A DNA stretch of 30,689 nt, taken from assembly GCA_050743385.1 (NCBI GenBank), contig JBOGFJ010000080.1, positions 1 to 30,689 of the forward strand, written 5' to 3'. Source of the DNA: JACDBD01 sp050743385. GTDB taxonomy: Bacteria > Actinomycetota > Acidimicrobiia > IMCC26256 > JACDBD01. This document shows positions 23,429 to 29,802 of the stretch, piece after piece. Position 1 is the first letter of the stretch; each line of letters begins with the position of its first letter. Position numbers and translations under genes: made by a program. The notes below the pieces were generated by a model, which saw nothing but the letters and a program-made list of their open reading frames with translations, was not told the DNA's origin and did not search any database.

Positions 23429-24369
23429 ATCTCGTGCAGACGAGCTCGACCTCGGCTTCCACACCGACCGCGCCGGCACCGGCGGACGCACCCATCCCGA
23501 AGCGGCGCGAGTTCCTCACTCGTCGCCACGGTGTGCTCAACGTCGCGCACGTACTCGCTGCACACGCGCTGCTGGTGGCGTGGTTCTGGCTCGGCTACCG
23601 GTTCCTCCCCTTCGCTGTCTACGTGCCGCTCTCGCTGGTGGTGTGCGTCGTGCACCAGCGGGCGATGTCGGAATGGATCCACGAGGGCGCACATCTGAAC
23701 CTCATCCCGAGCCGGCGCTGGAACGACCTCGTCACCAACCTGCTCGCGGGCCTGTGGTTCGCGCTTCCGGTCGGCGTGTACCGCGACATCCACTTCCAGC
23801 ACCACCGCAAGGATGCCTTCTTCGTCCCCGACGATCCCGACACCAGGTTCCTCGACGTCGAGTCGCGGCCCGGGTTCTGGCGGGCGCTGCTGAGCGACCT
23901 CACCGGCCTCACAATGATCCGCCAGTTCCTCCGCTTCCAGGAGAAGGACCTCGTGCCGACGGGTGAGCGGCGGTCGCGTGCGCTCACCGCGATGGTGCCG
24001 CTGGCGGTGCTCGTCGGCGGGTTCGCCATCGGTCGCCTCGATGCTCCGCTCCTCTACTACGCGTCGCTCGCCACGCTCTACCCGCTCTTCAACCGGCTGC
24101 GTACGTACGCCCAGCACGTCACCATCGACGAGCTCGGGCGCAGCCGCTTCGACGGAAGCGTGACGTCGCGCACGATCGAGGGCGGGATGCTCGACCGCGT
24201 GGTGAACACGTCGCCGCGCCTGATGTACCACCACGAGCACCACGCCTATCCGCACCTCCCCTACCGCGCACTCGAGCGCCTCGTGGTGCGGGGCGACGAC
24301 GACGTCAATCGCTACACGCGTAGCCGCTGGCGGATCTTGCGGTCCGTCTATCGGGGCCTGCCGGGCTGA
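23425..24369 (+). CDS. Fatty acid desaturase family membrane di-iron protein
   Basis: Integral membrane protein of 314 aa in the fatty-acid desaturase/hydroxylase superfamily. The three histidine boxes are complete: HEGAH (86-90), HFQHH (123-127) and HHEHH (269-273, within MYHHEHHAYPHLPY). They would bind two irons for O2-dependent desaturation or hydroxylation. Hydrophobic segments lie at about 38-60, 62-80, 103-118 and 190-215. The first 28 residues are Ser/Thr/Pro/Ala-rich and probably unstructured. The start is GTG at 23425, overlapping the methyltransferase stop; GTG at 23434 is an alternative. A hairpin follows the stop. Its position inside a glycan locus hints at a lipid or polyprenyl substrate, but desaturation of an ordinary acyl chain is equally possible. 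Confidence 0.87.
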   Translation: MNLVQTSSTSASTPTAPAPADAPIPKRREFLTRRHGVLNVAHVLAAHALLVAWFWLGYRFLPFAVYVPLSLVVCVVHQRAMSEWIHEGAHLNLIPSRRWNDLVTNLLAGLWFALPVGVYRDIHFQHHRKDAFFVPDDPDTRFLDVESRPGFWRALLSDLTGLTMIRQFLRFQEKDLVPTGERRSRALTAMVPLAVLVGGFAIGRLDAPLLYYASLATLYPLFNRLRTYAQHVTIDELGRSRFDGSVTSRTIEGGMLDRVVNTSPRLMYHHEHHAYPHLPYRALERLVVRGDDDVNRYTRSRWRILRSVYRGLPG

Positions 24370-24370
24370 G

Positions 24371-24385
24371 CGCGCTCTGAGCGCG
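24371..24385. terminator. Hairpin between convergent genes
   Basis: CGCGCT and AGCGCG form a perfect 6-bp stem around a CTG loop, 1 nt after the desaturase stop and 7 nt before the stop of the convergent gene. No T-run follows. It could serve both genes as a weak bidirectional terminator. Confidence 0.4.
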
Positions 24386-24392
24386 GCCGCGG

Positions 24393-25067
24393 CTACCCGC
24401 GGGGCGGTGGCTTCCCGATGCGTTCGTACGCCTCGGCCGGGATCGCGTCGACGTTCTTGTAGACGTGGTGCACGCACGCCTCGCCCCGGCGCTCGGGCGG
24501 GTGCTCGATGCTCGTGGGCGCTCCACCCCATTCGACGGGCTGGATCTCGTTGTTGACCGAGCAATGGGCGCAGTACACCGGGAGCTCGTCACGCATGAAC
24601 GTGCGCCCGCTCCGCTCCCGCAACGTGAGGTAGGCCTGCTCCCCCTCGTAACGGCCTTCGTCGATGAGACGACCTCCGGTGCCGCAGCGGAACGACAGCG
24701 AGATCTTCTCGTCGTCCTCGCTCACCTCGACCGCGCCCATGTTGGCGACCATCGCCCGGGCGATGACCTTCGCCCGCGCGGCTGCCGGCAGCGAACCCCA
24801 GTCGGTGCCCGTGTCGCGGCGCGGCCGCACGAACTCGTCGCCGGTCTTGCGCAGCGCCCGCTCCACCGCCTCCTCGCCGAGCTCCTCCCCCACGAACGTC
24901 AGCAGCGACGTGACCCAGTTGATCGAATAGTCCTTGAGCGCGCTCCACTGCTTCACCGCGGCATCGAGGAGCCGGTCGCCGTCGTCGGTCCGACCGTCGC
25001 GGTAGGCGGCCCGGGCCTGCTCCCACAGCGGCGTCGACATGCGCGCAATCTCGTCGTCGGTGAGCAT
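24393..25067 (-). CDS. Uncharacterised protein with Cys/His-rich C-terminus
   Basis: Protein of 224 aa that I do not recognise. The first half (1-110) is helical with W41, W51 and a GEELGEEAVERAL helix; the middle has a beta segment ending in RCGTGG (C128). The last 60 residues hold YCAHCS (C166, H168, C169) and ACVHHVYK (C198, H200, H201), which could bind a metal or redox group. The overall shape recalls small-molecule or haem/thiol-binding proteins such as the V4R or ATC-hydrolase-like groups, but this is only an impression. The start is ATG at 25067, supported by GGGGAGGAG 8 nt upstream, the strongest ribosome site in the window. It diverges from a methyltransferase gene 44 bp away. Confidence 0.72.
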   Translation of the reverse strand: MLTDDEIARMSTPLWEQARAAYRDGRTDDGDRLLDAAVKQWSALKDYSINWVTSLLTFVGEELGEEAVERALRKTGDEFVRPRRDTGTDWGSLPAAARAKVIARAMVANMGAVEVSEDDEKISLSFRCGTGGRLIDEGRYEGEQAYLTLRERSGRTFMRDELPVYCAHCSVNNEIQPVEWGGAPTSIEHPPERRGEACVHHVYKNVDAIPAEAYERIGKPPPRG

Positions 25068-25075
25068 GCGGTCGG

Positions 25076-25084
25076 CTCCTCCCC
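25076..25084 (-). promoter_or_regulatory. Strong Shine-Dalgarno site GGGGAGGAG
   Basis: Minus-strand GGGGAGGAG lies 8 nt before the ATG at 25067. It fixes the start and contrasts with the leaderless genes around it. Confidence 0.6.
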
Positions 25085-25111
25085 GAGGCGTCGTCGTGTC
25101 AGCATGTTCGC

Positions 25112-25852
25112 ATGGACACGACGGAGGCCCCCTATTACCGCCGCGATCTCGCGCTGGTACACCATCTCGGGTACGGGTTCCACGCCGATGCCTGCGCGCC
25201 CGGGATCCTGGAGCTGCTCCACCCCGTGCGCGAGCGCGGCGGGCTCGTCCTCGAGATCGGCTGCGGCAGCGGGCTTCTCACCCGGCACCTCATCGACGCC
25301 GGGCACCGTGTGATCGCGACCGACGCGTCGCCCGCGATGCTCGAGCTCGCACGCGAGACCGCCCCGGACGCCGAGGACATCCGTCGTCTCGTGCTTCCCG
25401 ACGACGCCGTTCCCGACGCGGACGCGGTCGTCTCGGTCGGTCACGCCCTGAGTTATCTTCCCGACGAATCGGCCGTCGACCGGTCGCTGGTCGCGGTCGC
25501 CCGGGCGCTTCGCCCCGGTGGGGTCCTCGCGATCGACTTGTGCGACCTCGAGTGGGGAGTCGCGCGGCGCGACGCCTCCGACTTGGGACGAGTGAGCGAC
25601 GACTGGGCGATCATCACGAGGTTCTCGGTCCCGTCCCCCAACCGGTTCGTGCGGGAGATGACCACCTTCCTCCGCAACGACGACGGTACGTGGCGGCGTG
25701 ACGACGAAAGCCACGACAACGTCCTCGTCGACACCACCCTCGTCCCCGGGCTGCTCGCGCAGCACGACGTCGAGGCGACCGTCGGGTCCGCGTTCGCGGC
25801 CGAGCAGCACCCGGTCGGGCTCCGGGTGATCGTCGGACACCGTCCCGCTTGA
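25112..25852 (+). CDS. Class I SAM-dependent methyltransferase
   Basis: Cytoplasmic methyltransferase of 246 aa. Motif I is LEIGCGSG (47-54), followed by VIATDASPAML, a D-x-VVSVGHALSYLP strip and LRPGGVLAIDL. The C-terminal half has a beta-rich cap (RFVREMTTFLRNDDGTW) as in Tam/UbiE-like small-molecule methyltransferases. The substrate is unknown. The ATG at 25112 lies 6 nt after CAGCAT, a degenerate form of the leaderless -10 box. The gene stands alone and is followed by a hairpin. Confidence 0.87.
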   Translation: MDTTEAPYYRRDLALVHHLGYGFHADACAPGILELLHPVRERGGLVLEIGCGSGLLTRHLIDAGHRVIATDASPAMLELARETAPDAEDIRRLVLPDDAVPDADAVVSVGHALSYLPDESAVDRSLVAVARALRPGGVLAIDLCDLEWGVARRDASDLGRVSDDWAIITRFSVPSPNRFVREMTTFLRNDDGTWRRDDESHDNVLVDTTLVPGLLAQHDVEATVGSAFAAEQHPVGLRVIVGHRPA

Positions 25853-25897
25853 GGCCGAGCCTGCGTCGAGCGGTCCCTGGCCCCGTGATCGGGATGC

Positions 25898-25920
25898 GCG
25901 CCCCCGGCGACCGGGAGCGC
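25898..25920 (+). terminator. GC-rich hairpin, candidate terminator after methyltransferase
   Basis: GCGCCCCCGG pairs with CCGGGAGCGC as a 10-bp stem with one mismatch around a CGA loop, 46 nt after the stop at 25852. No T-run follows. Its geometry matches the hairpin at 1357-1379. Confidence 0.45.
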
Positions 25921-25964
25921 TTGAATGGGTTGCGGGACTTCCGATCCAGGGTAAAGGGGCTCGC

Positions 25965-26210
25965 ATGATCGATGAGAACGATGCCCGGTGGCTTCGCGAG
26001 CGTTTCGACGGCGTCGCCAGCATGCTGAGCGAGGCCATGGCGACGAAAGGGCACCACGAGCTCCTCGATGGGGCGACCACCGCCGCCTTCGGCGCTGCGA
26101 TCGCCTATGCCGAGATCGGAGGGCGCTTCGGCGCGTTCGACCGGGAGACCGCGATGGGGCTCCTCGCGTCCTATCTCGACGACGACTACTGGACGCGGAT
26201 CGCCGGCTGA
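25965..26210 (+). CDS. Small hypothetical protein
   Basis: Acidic soluble protein of 81 aa, predicted mostly helical, with no recognised domain. It contains two Gly/Ala-rich helical segments (GATTAAFGAAIAYAEIGG and TAMGLLASYL). Coding is supported by a full set of upstream signals: TTGCGG (25930-25935), a 16-nt spacer, TAAAGG, and an AAAGGGG ribosome site about 5 nt before the ATG. It lies between two well-supported genes and converges on the GNAT gene with a 23-bp gap. Confidence 0.6.
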   Translation: MIDENDARWLRERFDGVASMLSEAMATKGHHELLDGATTAAFGAAIAYAEIGGRFGAFDRETAMGLLASYLDDDYWTRIAG

Positions 26211-26233
26211 CCGGCCGTTCGTCCGGCTCCCAC

Positions 26234-26692
26234 TCAGCGAAGGTCGATCGAGTAGTCGATCCACTCCTCGCGAACGGCACCCAACCGCTCGTACACCGCC
26301 TGGGCCCGCTCGTTGTCTTTCGCGGTCTGCCAGGAGAGAAGGGTGACGTCGCCGCGGTCGCGGCATCGCTGGGCCGCGGCTTCGATGAGCGCGTCCGCGA
26401 GCCCGGTACCCCGTGCATGCGGGTGGACGAAGAGGTCGTTCATCACGCCGATGCGCGCGGCTGACAGCGTCGACCATGACCAGAAGAGAGTGGCGAAGCC
26501 CATCGCTCGGCCATCGCTCCGGCGGGCGATCAGCTGGATGCCGCCTCGACGCGGGTCGTCGATCAGGGCTCGGGACATCGCCAGCAGGCGCTCGTCCGGA
26601 GGGGACACCCCGTAGAAGTCGCAGTAGTCGCGCATCAGCGGCAGCAGGTCTGGGAGGTCCCCTTCGGCCACGAGCGCGATGTCGTAGGCCAC
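26234..26692 (-). CDS. GNAT family N-acetyltransferase
   Basis: Acetyltransferase of 152 aa. The core acetyl-CoA site is clear: NDLFVHPHARGTGLADALI (85-103), with the pyrophosphate loop HARGTG, followed by the VTLLSWQTAKDNERAQAVYERLG strand and helix (motif B) near the C-terminus. It probably acetylates an amine on a small molecule; the acceptor is unknown. The start is GTG at 26692 after a TACGAT box with a 7-nt gap. Confidence 0.88.
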   Translation of the reverse strand: MAYDIALVAEGDLPDLLPLMRDYCDFYGVSPPDERLLAMSRALIDDPRRGGIQLIARRSDGRAMGFATLFWSWSTLSAARIGVMNDLFVHPHARGTGLADALIEAAAQRCRDRGDVTLLSWQTAKDNERAQAVYERLGAVREEWIDYSIDLR

Positions 26693-26699
26693 GGCGGTG

Positions 26700-26705
26700 A
26701 TCGTA
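26700..26705 (-). promoter_or_regulatory. -10 box TACGAT, leaderless start of GNAT gene
   Basis: On the minus strand TACGAT ends 7 nt before the GTG at 26692. It lies in the 61-bp gap after the sulfotransferase gene. Confidence 0.5.
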
Positions 26706-26753
26706 CGAGAGGAGCGTCATGACGCGCGCGTCGTCGAGGACGAGAACTGGCTC

Positions 26754-27662
26754 TCAGCGCAGGCGATCGTCTTCGCGGTGGAGCCACGTCAACAGGTCCG
26801 CGGGGGCAATCTGCACGACGCGATCCTGGTAATGCGCCAGCTCGTCGCGAGAGAGCACCTCTCGGCCGGCCCCCGAGAATCCCCTCCGAAAGAAACGCGA
26901 CGGATCCTTGAGGACGCCTGCCGCATCGGGTGCGAGCTCGGCGGCGCGGGCTCGCATCTGGTCGAAGCGTGCCGCTCGAACGAGTTCGGGCCATCGGGTT
27001 TCCGGGATCGCGATCCTGAGCCGGCGAGCGAGGCGGCGCATCTCGCCATCGAGGTCCGCGCTCAGATCGCGGTAGTGGACCAGCACGACGTTGGGCTCGC
27101 GCCGGCGGGTCCACGCATCGCGGAGGTGCCACAACACCCCGGGTAAGGAGTCCATGTCATCCCGTGGGCTGGCGTCCCTGTCGAGCCAGGCCAGCAGCCA
27201 CTCGCGCAGCGGCGGGCGGGGCGACCGCGGCGATGAGGGTCGGCCCTGTCCGGTGAGCCGGGAGATCCGCTCCCGGTCCAGGTTGTCACCCTGGTGGTAC
27301 AGCGACACCGCCATGTCGAGCGGGTGGCGGGCGACCACGATGTACGTGGCGCGCGCATCCAGAGGGAGCCCATCCAGAGGAGTGTGAGTCTTGATGAACC
27401 GACGGTGCTGCTGTGCCGCCAACCGCGCGTAGACCTCGTCACGGGGATTGAGCAGCCAGTCCAGCCATGGTGACAGTTCGACGAGCGGCGCGGGCAACTC
27501 CGACGACTGGAACACCAACAGGGCGCAGATCATCTGCATCCAGGTCGTGCCGCTCTTGGATCTCGCGCTGATTACGACATCGCCCTGCCGAAACGGGAAC
27601 TCCAACCACCGAACACTGTCCTCGTCGACAGAGCGATAGCGGACAGGCAACACCTCAGACAC
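26754..27662 (-). CDS. PAPS-dependent sulfotransferase
   Basis: Sulfotransferase of 302 aa that would move sulfate from PAPS to a hydroxyl or amine. The 5'-phosphosulfate loop is ARSKSGTTW (33-41), the substrate strip KTHTPLDGLP is at 91-100, and the 3'-phosphate motif ARHPLDMAVSLYH is at 111-123. The C-terminal FRRGFSGAGREVLS replaces the eukaryotic RKGxxGDWK and is usual in actinobacterial members. The frame stays open to 27815, but that extension is low-complexity and overlaps the upstream gene. GTG 27662 is preferred because TACGGT lies 6 nt before it and the length then fits the family. Sulfation of a glycolipid or small metabolite is possible. Confidence 0.87.
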   Translation of the reverse strand: MSEVLPVRYRSVDEDSVRWLEFPFRQGDVVISARSKSGTTWMQMICALLVFQSSELPAPLVELSPWLDWLLNPRDEVYARLAAQQHRRFIKTHTPLDGLPLDARATYIVVARHPLDMAVSLYHQGDNLDRERISRLTGQGRPSSPRSPRPPLREWLLAWLDRDASPRDDMDSLPGVLWHLRDAWTRRREPNVVLVHYRDLSADLDGEMRRLARRLRIAIPETRWPELVRAARFDQMRARAAELAPDAAGVLKDPSRFFRRGFSGAGREVLSRDELAHYQDRVVQIAPADLLTWLHREDDRLR

Positions 27663-27668
27663 GCGATG

Positions 27669-27674
27669 ACCGTA
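27669..27674 (-). promoter_or_regulatory. -10 box TACGGT, leaderless start of sulfotransferase gene
   Basis: On the minus strand TACGGT ends 6 nt before the GTG at 27662, supporting that start over the longer reading. Confidence 0.48.
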
Positions 27675-27732
27675 ACCCTTGCCCTCCCGATCGAGCACGA
27701 GACGCACTCGCGGGCGGGCGTTCGGCCGGGAA

Positions 27733-28401
27733 TCAGTGCGAGGGCCGCCGACTGAAGCGAAGCAGAAGCTTGTGGTCGTGGTAGTAGGCGAGCCACTCGA
27801 GGGAACGATCCTCATGGTGGTGCCCGTGGCCTGTGGTCGGTACGAAACCGATCGCGAGCCGTGCTACCGACGCTTCGAATCCGGCTTGCCGGAAGGTGGC
27901 GATGACGTCGTCGACGTCGTACAGCGGTGGCAACCGCAGTTCGTCGCGGTTGGCGGCGTGCCACTCGACCATCAGCGGGCTGCCGGTATGCACGCCCATT
28001 GCCGCGAAGTACACGCCGCCGGGTCGGAGGGTGCGATGGATGGCGACCGCGTGGGTGGCGAGGTCGGGCAGCAGGTAGAGGACCTCATGGCTGAACGCCA
28101 CATCGAGACCGCTCCACGCCTCGGGGGCAGAGCTCGACGCTTCGAACCTCAGCGACCGGTTGCCGGCCAGCCGCCGGGCGTCCTCGATGGCGCCCGCGGC
28201 GGGGTCGTACCCGAAGCCCTCGGCGATGCCGTACCGGTCGGCGAGGAGGCGGAGGAATCCGCCGCGGTTGCAGCCGGCGTCGAGGACGCGTCGGCCGGCC
28301 AGGTCCACGTCGATCGTGTCAAGCATGGCTCGCCAGATGAAGCCGTGCTCGTCCTGCATCGCTTCGTCATCGGCGGCGCTGCGCCAGTAGGTCGTTTCCA
28401 C
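27733..28401 (-). CDS. Class I SAM-dependent methyltransferase (DUF1698/CmoB-like fold)
   Basis: Methyltransferase of 222 aa. Motif I is VLDAGCNRGGFL (40-51), followed by GFGYDPAAGAI, LDVAFSHEVLYLLPDL, LRPGGVYFAAMG and a FRQAGFEASV segment near the end. A histidine-rich GHGHHHEDRS occurs close to the C-terminus. The substrate is unknown. The frame extends to an ATG at 28461, but that start lies only 11 bp from the divergent LysR gene. GTG 28401 leaves a 71-bp spacer and has GATCAT 6 nt upstream, so it is preferred with moderate confidence. A LysR regulator transcribed divergently often controls the gene opposite. Confidence 0.8.
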   Translation of the reverse strand: METTYWRSAADDEAMQDEHGFIWRAMLDTIDVDLAGRRVLDAGCNRGGFLRLLADRYGIAEGFGYDPAAGAIEDARRLAGNRSLRFEASSSAPEAWSGLDVAFSHEVLYLLPDLATHAVAIHRTLRPGGVYFAAMGVHTGSPLMVEWHAANRDELRLPPLYDVDDVIATFRQAGFEASVARLAIGFVPTTGHGHHHEDRSLEWLAYYHDHKLLLRFSRRPSH

Positions 28402-28460
28402 GACGCAATGATCGCCTTTCACCGGCCCCAGCGGTAGACCCCAGATCGATGGCATCCTCA

Positions 28461-28466
28461 TAGGCT
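28461..28466 (+). promoter_or_regulatory. -10 box TAGGCT, leaderless start of LysR gene
   Basis: TAGGCT ends 6 nt before the ATG at 28473, the same hexamer and spacing as at 2621-2626 and 22514-22519. Confidence 0.6.
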
Positions 28467-28472
28467 GTCGCT

Positions 28473-29357
28473 ATGACTATCGAGTTCGAAGACCTTCGCG
28501 TTTTCCTCGCGGCCGCGGAGCACGGAAGCTTCGGGCGGGCCGCGAGTGCGTTGGGCCTGGCGCAACCGTCTGTGTCCAACCGGATGGCCGGGCTCGAGCG
28601 GCGGCTCGGTCGGCCGCTGTTCGCCCGTTCGACCCGCGGCGCCACGCTGACGCCGGCGGGCGAGCGTCTCATCCCCCACGCGCGGCGGGCTCTCCAGGTC
28701 ATCGCGGACGCGCAGATGGCCGCCCGCACTACGCACTACCTACCGCCCACTCGTGTCCTGCTGTCGGCGTCCTACGCGACCGTGCTGCTACCCGCGGTTG
28801 TCGACACCTTCGAGGCCGTCGACCGCCCATTGTCGGTGTCCTACGACCATGGTCCCAACATCGTCCGGGCGATCGCTACCGGGGAAGCCGACATCGGCTT
28901 CCTCGCGCCCTGTCCCCACCCCACCACCGTGTCCCTGCGGTCGCTCGGCGTCAGTCCCGTCGTGGCCGTCGTCGCACCGGACCACTCGCTCGTCTCCCAC
29001 CGTCGACCCACCCTCGCCGACCTCGGCAACCATCTCATTGCCTTCTCTGCCTGGGGTGAAGGAACGGAACTCTTTCTCGAACAACTGCCCGGCGACGCCC
29101 GCGTCTGCACCGTCTTTCCCGTCTCCGCCGCAGCCCAACTCGCCCGCGATCGCGGCTACGTCGCCCTCGCACCCCAGGCGGCGTTGGCGGCCGACCTTCG
29201 GACGCACGCTCTGACGCAGCTTCCGATCGTCGACCTGCCGACGGCCAATGTTGCCTTGGCCGTTGCCTTCCCCCGGGCCGGAACCATCGCGACGGCCGAC
29301 CTCATCACCCGCGCCCGCCGAGCTCTGCGCCCACCGAACACCAACGCCTCGCATTGA
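28473..29357 (+). CDS. LysR family transcriptional regulator
   Basis: Regulator of 294 aa. The N-terminal winged helix-turn-helix (about 5-62) reads FLAAAEHGSFGRAASALGL, then AQPSVSNRMAGLERRLG and PLFARSTRGATLTPAG, all standard LysR signatures. The effector domain (about 90-290) has VLLSASYATVLLPAVV, GEADIGFLAPCPHP and RDRGYVALAPQAAL. It binds DNA as a dimer or tetramer and answers to a small molecule. It is divergent from the methyltransferase at 28401, so control of that gene and of itself is the simplest guess. The ATG start is fixed by the TAGGCT box. Confidence 0.92.
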   Translation: MTIEFEDLRVFLAAAEHGSFGRAASALGLAQPSVSNRMAGLERRLGRPLFARSTRGATLTPAGERLIPHARRALQVIADAQMAARTTHYLPPTRVLLSASYATVLLPAVVDTFEAVDRPLSVSYDHGPNIVRAIATGEADIGFLAPCPHPTTVSLRSLGVSPVVAVVAPDHSLVSHRRPTLADLGNHLIAFSAWGEGTELFLEQLPGDARVCTVFPVSAAAQLARDRGYVALAPQAALAADLRTHALTQLPIVDLPTANVALAVAFPRAGTIATADLITRARRALRPPNTNASH

Positions 29358-29521
29358 AGCAATCGCGCGGTCTCGAACGCTGACGAACTCTCACGCCGTG
29401 GGTCCGAAGCCGACTGCTTGGCAAGCACACATCGAGCGCCACACCGAAGTCACGACCACCCCTTATCGCCGGCTGCCCCTTGGTCGCTCACGCAGATCGC
29501 GGAGCTGCTTGACTGAGTGGC

Positions 29522-29753
29522 ATGGACCGTCATCTTGATCGAGTGCTCGCGTGGTCGGGAACGCTCACCTTCCTCCTCGGCTGGGCAGCGATCGTCTATC
29601 TGATGATCGACCCGAGCTTCTACGCCGAAACCGTCGGTCGCGGCAGTGTGGAAACGGCGCTCGCGTACGGTCGCAATGGTCATGGTCGCCTCGGCGGCAC
29701 AGTGGCTTGTCGCCGCCTACATCAAGCGCGGCAGCCGGTCAGCCTCAAACTGA
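29522..29753 (+). pseudogene. Small two-helix membrane protein, apparently frameshifted
   Basis: From ATG 29522 the frame encodes a polar start and a clear membrane helix (VLAWSGTLTFLLGWAAIVYL), then about 26 polar residues up to LAYG. Around 29667-29670 the good coding signal moves to the frame beginning at 29670. That frame gives VAMVMVASAAQWLVAAYIKR, a second membrane helix, and stops with TGA at 29751-29753. Staying in the first frame to 29806 gives Gly/Arg/His-rich sequence with third-position GC near 66 percent, against about 81 percent in the shifted frame. Removing one base near the GG at 29669-29670 would restore a protein of about 76 aa. It may be a true pseudogene, a sequencing error, or programmed. 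I do not recognise the family, and the start has no clear ribosome site. Confidence 0.45.
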
Positions 29754-29790
29754 GCCACTACCCGGCATTCGACCACGGCGGTGGTGGGCG

Positions 29791-29796
29791 TATGGT
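29791..29796 (+). promoter_or_regulatory. -10 box TATGGT, leaderless start of VOC gene
   Basis: TATGGT ends 6 nt before the GTG at 29803. A weak TTCGAC lies 17 nt upstream of it (29768-29773). Confidence 0.5.
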
Positions 29797-29802
29797 CGTC
29801 GC

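Noticed and set aside
25036..25104. CAGCAT before the methyltransferase at 25112 as a full leaderless promoter feature
   Set aside because: The spacing of 6 nt fits, but the first base departs from TAnnnT, so it is mentioned only as a weak member of the set.
27663..27815. Longer sulfotransferase start at 27815
   Set aside because: It would overlap the upstream methyltransferase and add a Thr/Ser-rich segment absent from the family; TACGGT supports GTG 27662.
28402..28461. Methyltransferase start at ATG 28461
   Set aside because: It would leave only 11 bp to the LysR start and place the LysR promoter at the methyltransferase start. GTG 28401 is preferred, though the longer form is not excluded.
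29415..29427. Small hairpin TGCTT-GGC-AAGCA after the LysR gene
   Set aside because: The stem is only 5 bp, of mixed composition and 58 nt from the stop; too weak to call a terminator.
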